Of a stretch of DNA of 64,000 nucleotides, positions 22,701 through 34,400 are shown piece by piece. The position numbers and the translations under genes are program-made. Location: assembly GCA_047495785.1 (NCBI GenBank), contig JBLDXI010000024.1:4154001-4218000 (forward strand). Reading direction: 5' to 3'. Below the pieces are notes generated by a model. That model did no database searches. It worked only from the letters and a program-made list of their open reading frames with translations, and was not told the DNA's origin. The DNA is from Lepidodermella squamata (Eukaryota > Gastrotricha). Numbering within the stretch: position 1 is the first letter of the stretch; every line of letters begins with the position of its first letter.

Positions 22701-25521
22701 GTGTGTTAACAAGGAATCTCCTGGTGTTTCGGTGTCATTAAGCCAGTTGTAACTGTTGACGTTCAGCTTGTAACTGGTACTAGCATTCCCGATGGAGAAA
22801 CTCTGGTACCTTGCAGTTCGGAAATTTCCATTCGTGTACTCCAGAGTGATAGCCAATTCGTAAATCGGCCCAGCTGTTGTTATTTGATTAATAGCTGTGT
22901 TACCAAGGTAAAAAGCCTGCTTAGTATCGCCGAATCCGGTTTCGTAAGTTGCGAAGTCCTGATCGAAGCTTTGACTTGAGCCAGCGTAATTTCTTTGAAT
23001 CACCGTCCAACCACCCTCATGAGCCGACATCTCACAGTAGGCTTGCACTGCACTGCCGCCAGGGGGATAAATTGTGTAGACTCCGCTTGGTGCGTGCGGT
23101 GAGTTGATAGCTATGTCAGCGCAATCGACAGGGGTCTGAAAATTAAGCGCAACACCTAAAATGCGCCACGTTTAATGAATTTGTATTTTGCCAAGTCATA
23201 TTACCAGGAACACCGAAATAATCATTTGGTTGCCGTCTAACCATCATTTGAATTTTTCTGATGTACTCAACAGTAGGCCAATTTATTCCTTCATAGGCTG
23301 ATGTCGAATTGTAAACACTGCAAAAATTGTATTTCATATTAAATGACTTTTAAAAGTCGAGCTCTCTCCATTTTATATGTCAAAGGCTTCGTATAAATTT
23401 CACTCAAACCTACCCGTTGAGACTATAGACACTACAGGTAGCTCCGTACCACCAACCTCCTTTATTGATATCGGCACAATTTTGACCAGCCACGTTATCG
23501 TTATCTCGATCGCGGGTGCTGAATTGCTTTCCCATTACTGCGTTCAGTGGGCTCGCCGCCATGTTCCCAATGCCATTCCTAGGAAGCGACAGCGTATAGT
23601 TCGTCGACGAATCAGATATTCTGAATCCTCCCCACGTCTGAAAGGCGTTTTGAACATTCTCCAAGTCTGCCACGTAAATTGCAAATCGATAGGAGGTGTA
23701 ACGCGTACTCGTGATCGCAGAAATGCTATCGAGCCCCAACCAAAAGCTGTGATCGAATGAACCGAAGAATGATTGGTATTCGACCCAAGTTCGGTAGAAG
23801 TCGACCTCGGGTGATGCGCGGCGCTGAATTACAGTCCAGCCACCACCTAATGCCTTCATATCGCAGTAGGCTAGAATTGGGCCAGATCCATAGGGATAAA
23901 TTGTATAGGCACCACTGGGCGCGTATGGCTGTCTCATCGCTATATCCTCACAGTCGACCGGAGGTAACGTCAATTGATCTAGAGTGTTCATTTATCCAAC
24001 GTAAATTATTTCAATTTAAAAGGTTTTCGACTTACCACAATGGGGCCAAGGGTTCTGAGCTGTGTCATTGCTTGTATATCCAATGGGGCATTGGCACCCA
24101 GCAGCTGAGCATACAGTGCAGCCAGCATGGGCTAGACAGCCATCAATCAGCATTCTCACTCTCATATTAGGCGGGGGAGAAGAACTATTCACAGGTAAGA
24201 GGCGCAACTTTTGCGTCCTGATTACAGGGCACAATACAGTCGGATGAAAATACGCGGTCGATGTGGCATTTGGTGAAGTTGGGTAAATTACGGGTGGACT
24301 AGTAGGATCTTGTTGATTGATTAGCACGGGAATTAATAACTCGCCCATTCCAGCCTTGGCCAAGAAGGCCAGAGAAAATGAAGTTAAATAACCGAATCCG
24401 AGCTTTCCTAGCGCAATTCTGATAGTTCGAACTGAGACTTCACGACCGAAGTTGATATCCAAATATATGTTGACTTCAGACCCACTAGGTTGCCAACCAT
24501 TGGGACTAGGAAGATTTCCGTTAACGTTTGCTGCTGTACCCGTTGAGGCGGTGATTGATCCGCCCCACTGGGAAATCATCGACATCAGCTCGATATTCTG
24601 GCAAGCCGTTGCTAAGAAAAACATGAAGCTCATTGAGTTCCTACAGATAAGAAATAGTCTATATTTACATTGGGCACATGTTGGCCCTTTCCAGTCATCG
24701 ACACACGTGCACGTGTCTGGAGCTGTACAGCTGCCACCGTTGAGACAAGGATTCGAACACGAGAAAACCGCGCAGTAAGTTCCTGAGTAACCAACAGCGC
24801 ACTGACATGTCTCCGTCGATACACATGTCCCTCCATTTTGACACGGCTGACTGCACACAACTGATTTTGACGCAAAGTCTTATATTTAAATGTTTTCGCC
24901 GTCGAATTTCTCACCGATCTCGCAGTATTTCCCAGTATATTCCGGTCTGCAGTTACATACACTTACAGGGCCCGCACTCCATGTGCAAGTGCCACCGTTG
25001 TAGCAGTAGGGATACTCATAGCCCGTCGGGTGACACATAACTGTTCCTAAATAAATAGAAAATTCAGTGATTTCATGAACTGAAGATCTTGAATCCACCA
25101 GGAAATTGCCAGCATGACGCAGTTAGAGAGGGGTTAGAGAGATTCTTACCTGTCGTTCCACAGGTCACCCCAGTCCACGAGCCCGGGCAGTAGCAGTTCT
25201 TCTCTTTGCAAGTTCCTCCATTGTTGCATTGAGCACTGCTAGTACAAACTGTTTGATACAAGCAGTATTAGCTTCAATATAATAGTGCTGGATCTAACTT
25301 GTTGGCGTTGCTTGATCACACTGCGCTCCGCCCCATCCAATATTGCATTGGCAAGTATTTGGGGCGGTGCAATTGCCATTTTGACATGCCGGGCTGCATG
25401 ATTCTAAAAAGAATCAGAAATGCCATGGGGAGTACTGCGGCTGCTTGAACTTACGCGAGCATGCCAGCCGCAGCTTGCTACTTGAGATTACGAAGATCAA
25501 CGTAAAGGTAATTAATAGCAT
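13713..25521 (-). CDS. Polycystin-1-like receptor channel PC-A with fibrinogen, sushi and EGF ectodomain
   Basis: Complete gene, start ATG 25521 with signal peptide MLLITFTLIFVISSSKL; roughly 3,000 residues by eye. Order: EGF exons (25.4-24.7 kb, five modules); F5/8C-like domain (24.6-24.0 kb; EVNIYLDINFGREVSVRTIR); four fibrinogen-related domains (24.0-20.7 kb; GGGWTVIQRR, GGWTVIQRN); apple-like Cys module and about three sushi modules (20.6-19.8 kb); seven EGFs (19.8-18.85 kb); Ser/Thr linker; GPS-like segment FKCSYFGDFGADLLISPNTI; TM1; PLAT domain; PKD1 signature WLSIIRRPLPSNWTRVERL; polycystin loop; pore. Core exons: 18414-18507, 16060-18360, 15782-16006, 14062-15729, 13713-14005. The intron 18361-18413 starts with GC, not GT. 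PLAT domains bind lipid or protein at the membrane; the C-terminal half is a TRPP-type cation channel. Ligand unknown. Some ectodomain joins are approximate. Confidence 0.88.
18846..19663 (-). repeat. EGF exon array of PC-A
   Basis: Six EGF modules lie on five exons of about 100-210 bp with introns near 50 bp. The pattern is C-x-x-(V/I)-x-x-C-x-x-G-x-C-x-x-x-N-x-C-x-C-x-x-G-W-x-G-x-x-C. The exon at 18846-19052 encodes two modules without an intron between them. Confidence 0.8.
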
Positions 25522-28410
25522 TCCATCAAATGCTGGTTACAGCGACATAAAACTGGATAGGTAAACACGAAACTAATCCCCTGAAAATCAACCTCAATAA
25601 GTGTAGAAAACTTCAACAACATTTGCGAATAGTGGTATTATTTGGTTTAAATGGTTTTTCAGATTTCGTTTCCATTGGATTGATTCAACTTAACATCTTA
25701 TAGCTCTTAAGATCTTGCAAAAGCAAGCAATTTATAGACTTATACCATAGAAGCTGGGAATTCTATTGTTTATAGATGATGGCTGGTTTCGGGTCTAATC
25801 GAACTTTTCGAAACGTTATTCAATGCCTGCACGAAGCACTAGCCTATTGTCCGGGGAGGACAATGGATCACTATAAGCATAATAGATTCCCAACATTTTT
25901 ATTATTACCGTCGCCTTTTACATTCTTAATTGCTTCTAACGCTTCTTCATTCATATTTTGTCAATCGATAATTGCCGCTTTACGTATCAAATCGATGAAG
26001 TCGCGCTTTACGACGATGAGAACGCTATGATGATTCGATTAAAACATTTTATATAACATGTTTTTATAATACTATGTTATTCAATACTAGTCGCGCGATG
26101 CGCAAGTTGAGCGCGACTGGCCCGCGTACCAACCAATAGCGGCCTGCGCTCACCCCCTACACCATGGGTGTATTTTTATATTCAGCCAGGCCTGCCCGAA
26201 CGCAAAAAAAGCCGGGCACTACCAGGCTGTACATTTTTTTATTCTGCCCGCACAGCCAGACTCGGAATATAAACGACAAAACATTCTAATGATGCTCTTT
26301 TTCCAGATGTTTTTCAACGCAAACTCAATTTAAATTGAGAATAAAATTAAAAACAATATCAATGTTTAAAAATAAATGGCTCCTGGATGCGACGCAATTA
26401 CGGTCGAAATGCTCAAGGCCGATGTTGATACCAAAGCCAGCGCGCTTGAATGTATATTTCGAGAGATTTGGCGAGACCAAGCGATTGGCTGACCGGCTGA
26501 CTTTGTGGGAACATAGCACTGGATGATGGTGACCTCACAGTGCCGTCCCTGGAACCTGGCGACTTCGAGCAGCGTTTGCACGTTGAGAATCCTAACTCTT
26601 GACACCAGTTTTGCATCCGGCATCCTGGCTGTCGTCGGTCGACCGTCAGGGTATTCGGTTTAAACCCCAACCAGTATAAACCAGTTTAAACCGGTACCGG
26701 TTTATACCGGTTTTTTCAAAAAGCGGTTTTTGGGGTGTTTTCACGCAAAAAAGCTTACATTTTCATAGATAACAGCAAGCCAGAAGTCGTCTAAGAGTCA
26801 TTATACGTCCCCAGGATCAATACCACACAGCTGAAATACTTTAGAAAGACTACAGAAGAGTCTTTAGAAAGAGGGGTAACTTTTCACGGCGGATCCGAAT
26901 CCGTTTTCAGAATTTTACCAATCATCAAATTTCCGGAGATAACTGCGTTTTTTAGTTTTTTTATTGCTTTATTCTTTATTGCACTAAGAAATTTTTTTTC
27001 TTCCAGGTGAGAAAAATGGCCGTGTGATATGTCAAACTATGTAGTTTTTCACGTAGAATCACGTGGTGCAGTCCAAATCTCTATAGGACCAAGTGCTAGC
27101 GAACTCTGGTTATGTCAAATGAGACATTTCATTGATTTTAGCATACGTAAAAAAACCGGTTTTTTCACCGGTTTAAACCGGTTTATACCGGTGGGTGGTT
27201 TTTTCAACAAAAAAACCGGTCGGTATTATACCCTGTCGACCGTCCTTGCGGCTTTGGACCGAACGAGTCAAATAGCGCGCAGAATTTCTGGCCCGGTTAC
27301 CGGCGGCGAGTTACAATTATGTTTGTTTCTTGTTGAGGTTTCGAGAACCGGTGCGCTTTTCAAGTGGCGGCGAGTTGGGCGAGCGCGCAACCTCTAACCC
27401 TGAGAACTGGGTTGCTGATGTTAGTTTGTCTGTTTGAGACTAAACCCCCAAATCACGGCAAGGTACAAGCAACGTGGGGAAATTCATTTTGTGTAGTACC
27501 TCACAGAAGACATTAAAAAGCCCTAAAGAACTGTTGTGAATCCTATTTTATCATATCTTATTTGATTTTTGCAACTCAAATCTTCGAAACAACCAAATGC
27601 TGCAGTTCGGTCTGCCTCAAGGAAATAAAGAAAATGAACCACACGTTAATTAATTCAATTCCGCTAAGGTTGAAGTTGAGGTTTGAGCTTTAAGTTGAAA
27701 AATTCCGTTAGCTGATTTGTCAATTGCTCGTTTCTCCTGACACCGCAGTCCTGCCTAAATTCATGGAACTTCTGGAAAATGGAAAAAGTTAAACCAGAAA
27801 CCTTATTTGTTAGCCCATGTCTCTTTTTTAACGACGAGTAAAGATAAAACACGACTGTCGTGTTCCAATATATATGTCTACATATAACACTGTTTACCGG
27901 CAATTTTAAAGCGTTAAAACATTAATAGCGCATGCTTTGCAGTTTCTCACAGGCAAGCACAGGAACGGCCCTATGACGGCAGCAAGCAGCAAAGAAATCG
28001 ATTCGGCCCGAATCTGGACGGAAAGGTCTTGCCGAAGGTCTTTATATTCTGCTTATTACGGTTAACTCATTATATAATAATCTCATAGGTAATATAAATA
28101 TTTTACAGCACCACGAATGTAAACATTTAAGCGCACGCAGCCGGGCGACGCACCTTCAGGTATTGTGCAGCTTCAAAAGTGTGAACATCCCAGCGTTAGG
28201 CGACCATGTTTTTCGAAAACATTCATCAACCGCTCCGCTGCAACGATTATCCCAGTTACCACCCCGCCGGTGCTAATTCTTGCAAAGAGCTTCAATTAAA
28301 AATTAATCTCAGCAATTTGATCAATAACGTCATGCATAGTTCGATATTAATTTCCAGGAGGGCTTCACTCCCAAAGTTTGCTCAGAAAAATAGGCCACCT
28401 GGAACCAACC
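25522..28410. other. 2.9-kb region between the divergent PC-A and PC-B starts
   Basis: No gene is supported. It holds the promoters of two divergent polycystins and at least one repeat-bounded element (26636-27243). Imperfect inverted GC-rich segments at about 26165-26265 (GCCAGGCCTGCCCG versus GCCGGGCACTACCAGGCT) suggest a second foldback repeat. Confidence 0.5.
26636..27243. mobile_element. MITE-like element with terminal inverted repeats
   Basis: The ends are inverted: GGTCGACCGTCAGGGTAT at the left, and ATACCCTGTCGACCG at the right. Just inside, both ends are rich in the palindrome CCGGTTTAAACCGG and in CCGGTTTATACCGG, with AAAAAACCGG runs. The element is about 608 bp with no transposase frame, so non-autonomous. 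Target-site duplication not established. Confidence 0.55.
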
Positions 28411-31400
28411 ATGAAAATGCAAACTGCAGAGCTGTTGCTTATTCTATCCATTTTCGCCGACTCTACCCTGCAGCGTGAGCTTGAAAGTTGAAAGATTATT
28501 CCTCATCGTTATTCTCGTCAATGCCCACAGAGTGCTCACCTGCTTGCGAACAAAGAGGAGGAATTTGCGGTTCTACAAACGTATGTCAATGCCTGGCAAG
28601 ATTCAGCGGAACGAACTGTTCTCAAGGTGCGTAACCTCTTCGCTAACCTTTCCTATAATGCACACTTCTTTTTTCCGTGAAAGTGATCGGAGCAATTACA
28701 GATCCAAGAAACTACGTGCCGGAGTATTCTTACATCGGAGATGGGAATTACGGTGTGCATCATTTTACAACAACCATCACTGTTCAATTTTTATGCGCCT
28801 TTTTGAAAAGATGCGAATTGGCTATACACCTGCAATCGCAATTTTCCCGTTCTTGGATCTAGTAACGAAATCTACCTGACGACCAACAGCAACACAACAT
28901 TTACGACATTCATTAACAAAAAGGTAAGTTGCGAACGTAAATCAAACGATGAGATGAAGGTCTCTATTTGTGCCAAGTTCTTCAATCTAAACAGCTTCTC
29001 AATCAATGCTACGATGCAAATTGATGCGCCCGTTGGCCGGGGCTCAGATCAGTACACGATAAGCATTTTGTCAAACTCGACACTGTCATATGAGGTACCG
29101 ACGTCGCTCGCGACCACTCTCTACACGAGCAATTTCGCTGGGCTACATTTCCGGGTCCTGAGCTTTAGAGCCGGCTATCAAATTATGTCATCGCCTAAAA
29201 AGACTTCAATTAATTTGACAGACTGGAAAGGAGCCCCATTTGTTCCATTGTCACAGGATGCGATCAAAGGCCGGCATCACGTTGGAATTGTAGTTAGAAA
29301 CGGCAGCACGCTATGGATGGATATGTGTACCAATGCATCCTGCACAGCGATTTACATCGCACAAGCCATGCCTGCACGACTTTTTCCGATCTCCGCCCCG
29401 GGCATGGAACCGGCTGTTCTTGCCTTGACAGCAGTTAATAATGGCACCTCTGATCCGGTCAGACTGATCGATTTGCGTGTTTACAACTTGGGTAAGCTTT
29501 CCAATTTTTCCTAACGTCCAAGGTAAGGCGAGAAGCTAAAAGCATCGTCAAAACCACCTCGGCTCTTCGGGCCAACAATGTCCAGTGATCAAGATATATC
29601 GATGAAGATGGGCTCAACAGCATACTGCAGTGTACTCTATAGCATATATACTATTAAATTTTAACCGCTTTTATAAGTAGGTTAGGATAGCTAGGAGCTT
29701 ATTGTGTATTCGTAGAATGTCAAATAATTGCATTAAGGGCTGATTTGAGTTTATTTGTCTAAAGAGAATCCTGTCACAACCACCTCTTCTCCTGCTACAA
29801 CAACGACCGCATCCACTAAAATCCCCACAGTTCCTGGTACGACAACGACTGCGCAAACTACACCAATCCCCACAGTTCCTGATTCAACAACGATTGTGCA
29901 ACCTACAACAATCCCCACAGTTCCTGATTCGACAACGACTGCACAAGCTACAACAAGCCCCGCAACAACAGCTAGAACCACAACCGTTCCTACTACGGCA
30001 TCGCAAACTGCAACCACAGCCACCACTACAACGGCACCTGGTACAGGTAGAGCAATGCCACTGTGCAATCATAGCTTTTTCTAGGCTCACCGTTTGAAAA
30101 ATTAAAGGGACATTTTTTTGAGTGCGCTCAAAATTCGTGCATGGGGCGCACATAGGGTGCGCTTATTTCGAAATCAAATTTTGAGTGCATGAAAAAAGCT
30201 TCCCTTTAATTTTTAATTAACGAAGACCCCATACCTATTCAATCGACGGAGAATCGCTCCAATTTTATTGTGGTAAAAAAACCGACAGTTAAAACCCGGC
30301 CAAACATTTGTACGTGCGCCACAGGCTGGACAGGGTTGAATTGCACAGCCGGTGAGTAGAAGCTTTGTGATGTCGGGATATAATCGTCGGATTAAATCTT
30401 ACGATTTCTGTTAACCCTCTAAGGCCGGGAACGTGTATCTCAAACTACGAATTCTCTCCTTAAATTCTCATATTTTCCGAATTTTGCCGGACTAACGGTT
30501 TGGCACAGTTTTAGATAGCCATTTGGGCTCCTCAATTCCGAAAACCGCATACTCGCCACGTTAATTGCGTAACACAGGTGAGCGCGCAAATCACGCGGCC
30601 TGATGCTTTATGTGAATACTCAATCAGGAATTTAGGCCCTTGACTCGATGGGTGCTAGCAGGATCCACCCAGTTTGGTTTCAAATGTTCAAACTAGTGCC
30701 AATACTGGTTTCCATTGACGTCCCTCTGGCTAAATTGGGCGAAAAATATAGGTTGTCTACTTGTTTTGAGATAAAAAATGACACTTTTGATCGAAATGGG
30801 CGATTATCAGATTTGAACAGGTGTTAAGCAACAGAGGATTGCGTAATACGGTCAGTTCATCGGTATAAGGTCTCAGATGGATGAAGAGACCATTCATGAA
30901 AAGTTTGGTCTGGTGGCTGCTCATGATTCTCAAGATACAAGATTGTTTTCATTTGAGTATACTCAAGTTGTATAAACTAAGTAGCTACCGGCCTTAGAGG
31001 GTTAGATAATGTCAAGGTCTCTCGCTTTTATGTTATTTTCAGAAAATATGTTCATTTCCTTAACGGCAACTGTCATTAATTTATCATTAATCATTAATTA
31101 GCGGATTGCTCTTCGATTGGCGGCTGTTTGAACAACGGCACTTGTTCAGCGCCTGGCAACTGCACCTGCACAAGCAAATGGCGTGGAACGAGATGCGAGA
31201 TTCCAAATGATGATTGCTCCAGCCTGGGATCTTGCTACAATGGAGGCAAGTGCATTGGGATAAACGAATGTAGTTGTGCGTTCGGCTGGAATGGCACGAA
31301 CTGCGCATTTCGTAAGCTGGGTTTTTCATCAAATATGTGCCACTAAAATAACCATTGATATGTAGCATCTTGCTCCAGCATCGGGGAATGTAAAAAGGGC

Positions 31401-34400
31401 GGAATTTGTGCACAGCCTAATCGCTGCACCTGCATTGGAAGTTGGACAGGCATTGACTGTTCAAAGAAAAATAACGAAACGACCTCAAAAACTGCCGTTT
31501 CGATCTCTTTCATCTCTGCAATGCCGCCCCAGACATTGATAGCAGCAGCGACTCCAATCAGTTCTGTTGCAATTGAAGCTTCGACACGTATCAGCGCGAA
31601 TGATAATTCAACGGCTTTAGCTGTGTCGTCAACTGCCTTCATGGCTGACTTGGCCCCCGTTATAGCTAAATACGCCGATCTAGCGAGCCAAATGGCCCCT
31701 GATGTTGTAGAAAATATTTCATTGTCTTACGCTACAGCAGCAAGCGCTGTCATGTTCGCGATGTCTGAATCAGTCACCACCATGGAGGAAACAAGCCCTC
31801 TATCTCTTAACCTCAATGATAAAAACACCAAATGCAAGATTGATCAAGCTGCGACTACAACACCGAGCCCTAAAACTGCACTATCAGCTGATGAGGTTAG
31901 TGAGCTTCGAACACTGCAGCCAGATAAACCCTATAATAATTGCTGTTAATTGCAGTCATCAAAGCTTTACCAAAATTTCAATCAAATGATTGATGGTATG
32001 CTTAAAATGGTCGAGGTCAATGTGAAAACGGGCAAAAACTTCACATTTAGTGGCAAATTCTTTTCGATACTTCTAAATGTAATGGATGCCAAAAGGCTGC
32101 CAAATTTAAAAGTGGAGACCATTCACGCAGCTGTGGTGTTTCCCAATACGACATCCGCCGCAGAATTTATCGACTCCAAAGCATCAGGAGTCTCGATTAA
32201 AGAAACTGACACCGTCACTGTTGTCTTAACAGCTTACATCGTTAATGTCCTCGACCCAAAGCAGCCGTTCAACATGCCAACCATTTCGGTTAAACTTCTC
32301 TATCAGAAGAAAGAGCTGATTCTCAAAAAGGGCTATCAGGTAAAAATAACTGGGAAGCCTGTTGTCTCCAAGGCAGCTATGCTTAGCGTTCAAAAGTCAG
32401 ATGCTCAGTGTGACGTTAGTACAATTGCATGCGACGTGAGTACGAACGCGGATACACTGGGATCGCTGGCTCTTTTCCCTGTTTCCTCTGGCTCTGGAGA
32501 TTTTGTGCTGATATTCCCAGTCATCAAGTACAACTACAAGGCATATCTATCTTTGAACAGCACGCCAACTGTGAAGAGCTATACCTGGTCTGTCAATGTT
32601 ACTCAAACCAGTGTCAGCACCAGTTTGAATGCTACCCTCGGAGAACTCAAATCAAGCTACAATACAGATGTCGAACTGCGAATAGTGATTCCACAATCAG
32701 CATTGCAGGACTTTGCTAGGATGCAAGGGGTCTCCTCAACAGAAAATGTCACATTTAAGATGCACGTTTACACAAAGAAAGACTTCTCCAGTTTCTCGAC
32801 TGTGGACGACTTGCCAGCAGATGCTTGCCAACTTCAGCGATGCAATGGTTACCATCTTAAGGTAGGATTCGCCAGGGCGCGGAACACGAATTCAAGGAAA
32901 AGACGCGATGCATCTGACTCGAGCTCTGATGAGGATTTCGAGCTGGATCCCAGTTCTACTGAATCAGCCGTCACCTTCAAATCGTCATATTTCGGCGATT
33001 TCGGGGCTGATCTCGTCATCTCACCGAACACCATCGAATTCTCCGATATCTTCGCCAATTTCGCAACGCTTGTATCTGACAACGCATTTGTACTCGCGTT
33101 CCAAGTAGCCGCTGTAGTGTTCTTCATCATCGGAGTGATTGTTGTTTGGCGATTCGACAAACTGGACATCAAAGAATGGGCATTCATGCCTTTGAAGAGC
33201 AACAAGCCGTACGAAGTCCACAAGTATCTCGTTTCAGTCGATCATTTCGGCGTCAAAAACTATCATCTGAAACCTGTTGTCCTACTACGAGCTTACGGTG
33301 ATATCAGTGATACAAACTGGAGAGTCCTTGAAGATTACGGGAGAGAAAAAAATTTCAACGGGAGGAGACCGGCCAATTTCATGATGACTACAGCATTGCC
33401 TATTGGTCATATCGAGGCAGTTGAAATTCGACTTCATAGTCGATTCAGGGCGCCACACGGCAGCAAGCCTCTTCAGATGCAAATCGATAAAGTTGTCGTG
33501 GTTGACATTGAGAAGGCGCAAAAGTTTGTTTTCTTGACCATGGCTCTCATGAAAAGTGGCGACGTGAAGATTAAGGAACTCGCGACTGAGGACGAGATCA
33601 AAGGATTCAAGTACTTGGTCAGCGCCCATTCTCGAGTTGGCTTGTTCAGCTCTCACCCGTGGCTATCCATCACGAGGCGTCCTCTTCCGAGTAACTGGAC
33701 CAGATGCGAACGGCTAGCTTGTGTCGTCAGTGCCCTTTTCATGGCCATGCTGGTGAATGCAATGTTCTATGGTAAAGAGAGTAAATCACCCCGAGTCGGC
33801 GTCAATATCGGAGGATTCTTTCGCCTGTCGTGGTTTACAGTCTACACAAGTTTCATCGGATGTGTTATCGTCATCCCTCCAACTGCAATAATGGCCTTCA
33901 TTTTCAAGCGAATTCGACGTCGATCAGCTGAGAATAGCCAATACACAACTATTTTCAATGTGGCATTGGGATACCAGCAACGAGATGCCGACGGCAAAGA
34001 AAAGAAGCCATTCCAGCTTCCGTACTATTGTGCCATCATCGCTTGGATTTGTAAGTTTTACATCGCATGCGTCATTTATTGTTGATTTCATTCATTTCTA
34101 GTGGTCGCTGGCTGCGTTGGAGCCTCTTCCTTCTTCATCGTCATGTACAGCCTGATGTGGGGCAAGGAGAAATCGCTGCAGTGGCTCAGTGGAATGGTCA
34201 TGAGTGTTGTTCAGGACATAGTTATCATTCAAACAGTCAAGGTTGCATTGTTGTCTATCTGCAGTTCAACCTTGTTGTCTCTGCCTGATGACGGTCTTGA
34301 CATTGGCAAGGTGACATTCTCGAAGAACAGCTCCAATAAGAAATCAGAGCTCTTCAAGCGCATGCGGAACATCATCGGAGGGATTTTCCACCACATCATC

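Noticed and set aside
28921-28956. Possible 36-bp intron (GTAAGT...AAG) in PC-B
   Set aside because: The frame reads through without a stop and the intron would be shorter than all others seen, so I kept it as exon; RNA could change this.
29751-30068. Val-rich minus-strand frame
   Set aside because: It is the complement of the Thr/Pro-coding tandem repeats of PC-B.
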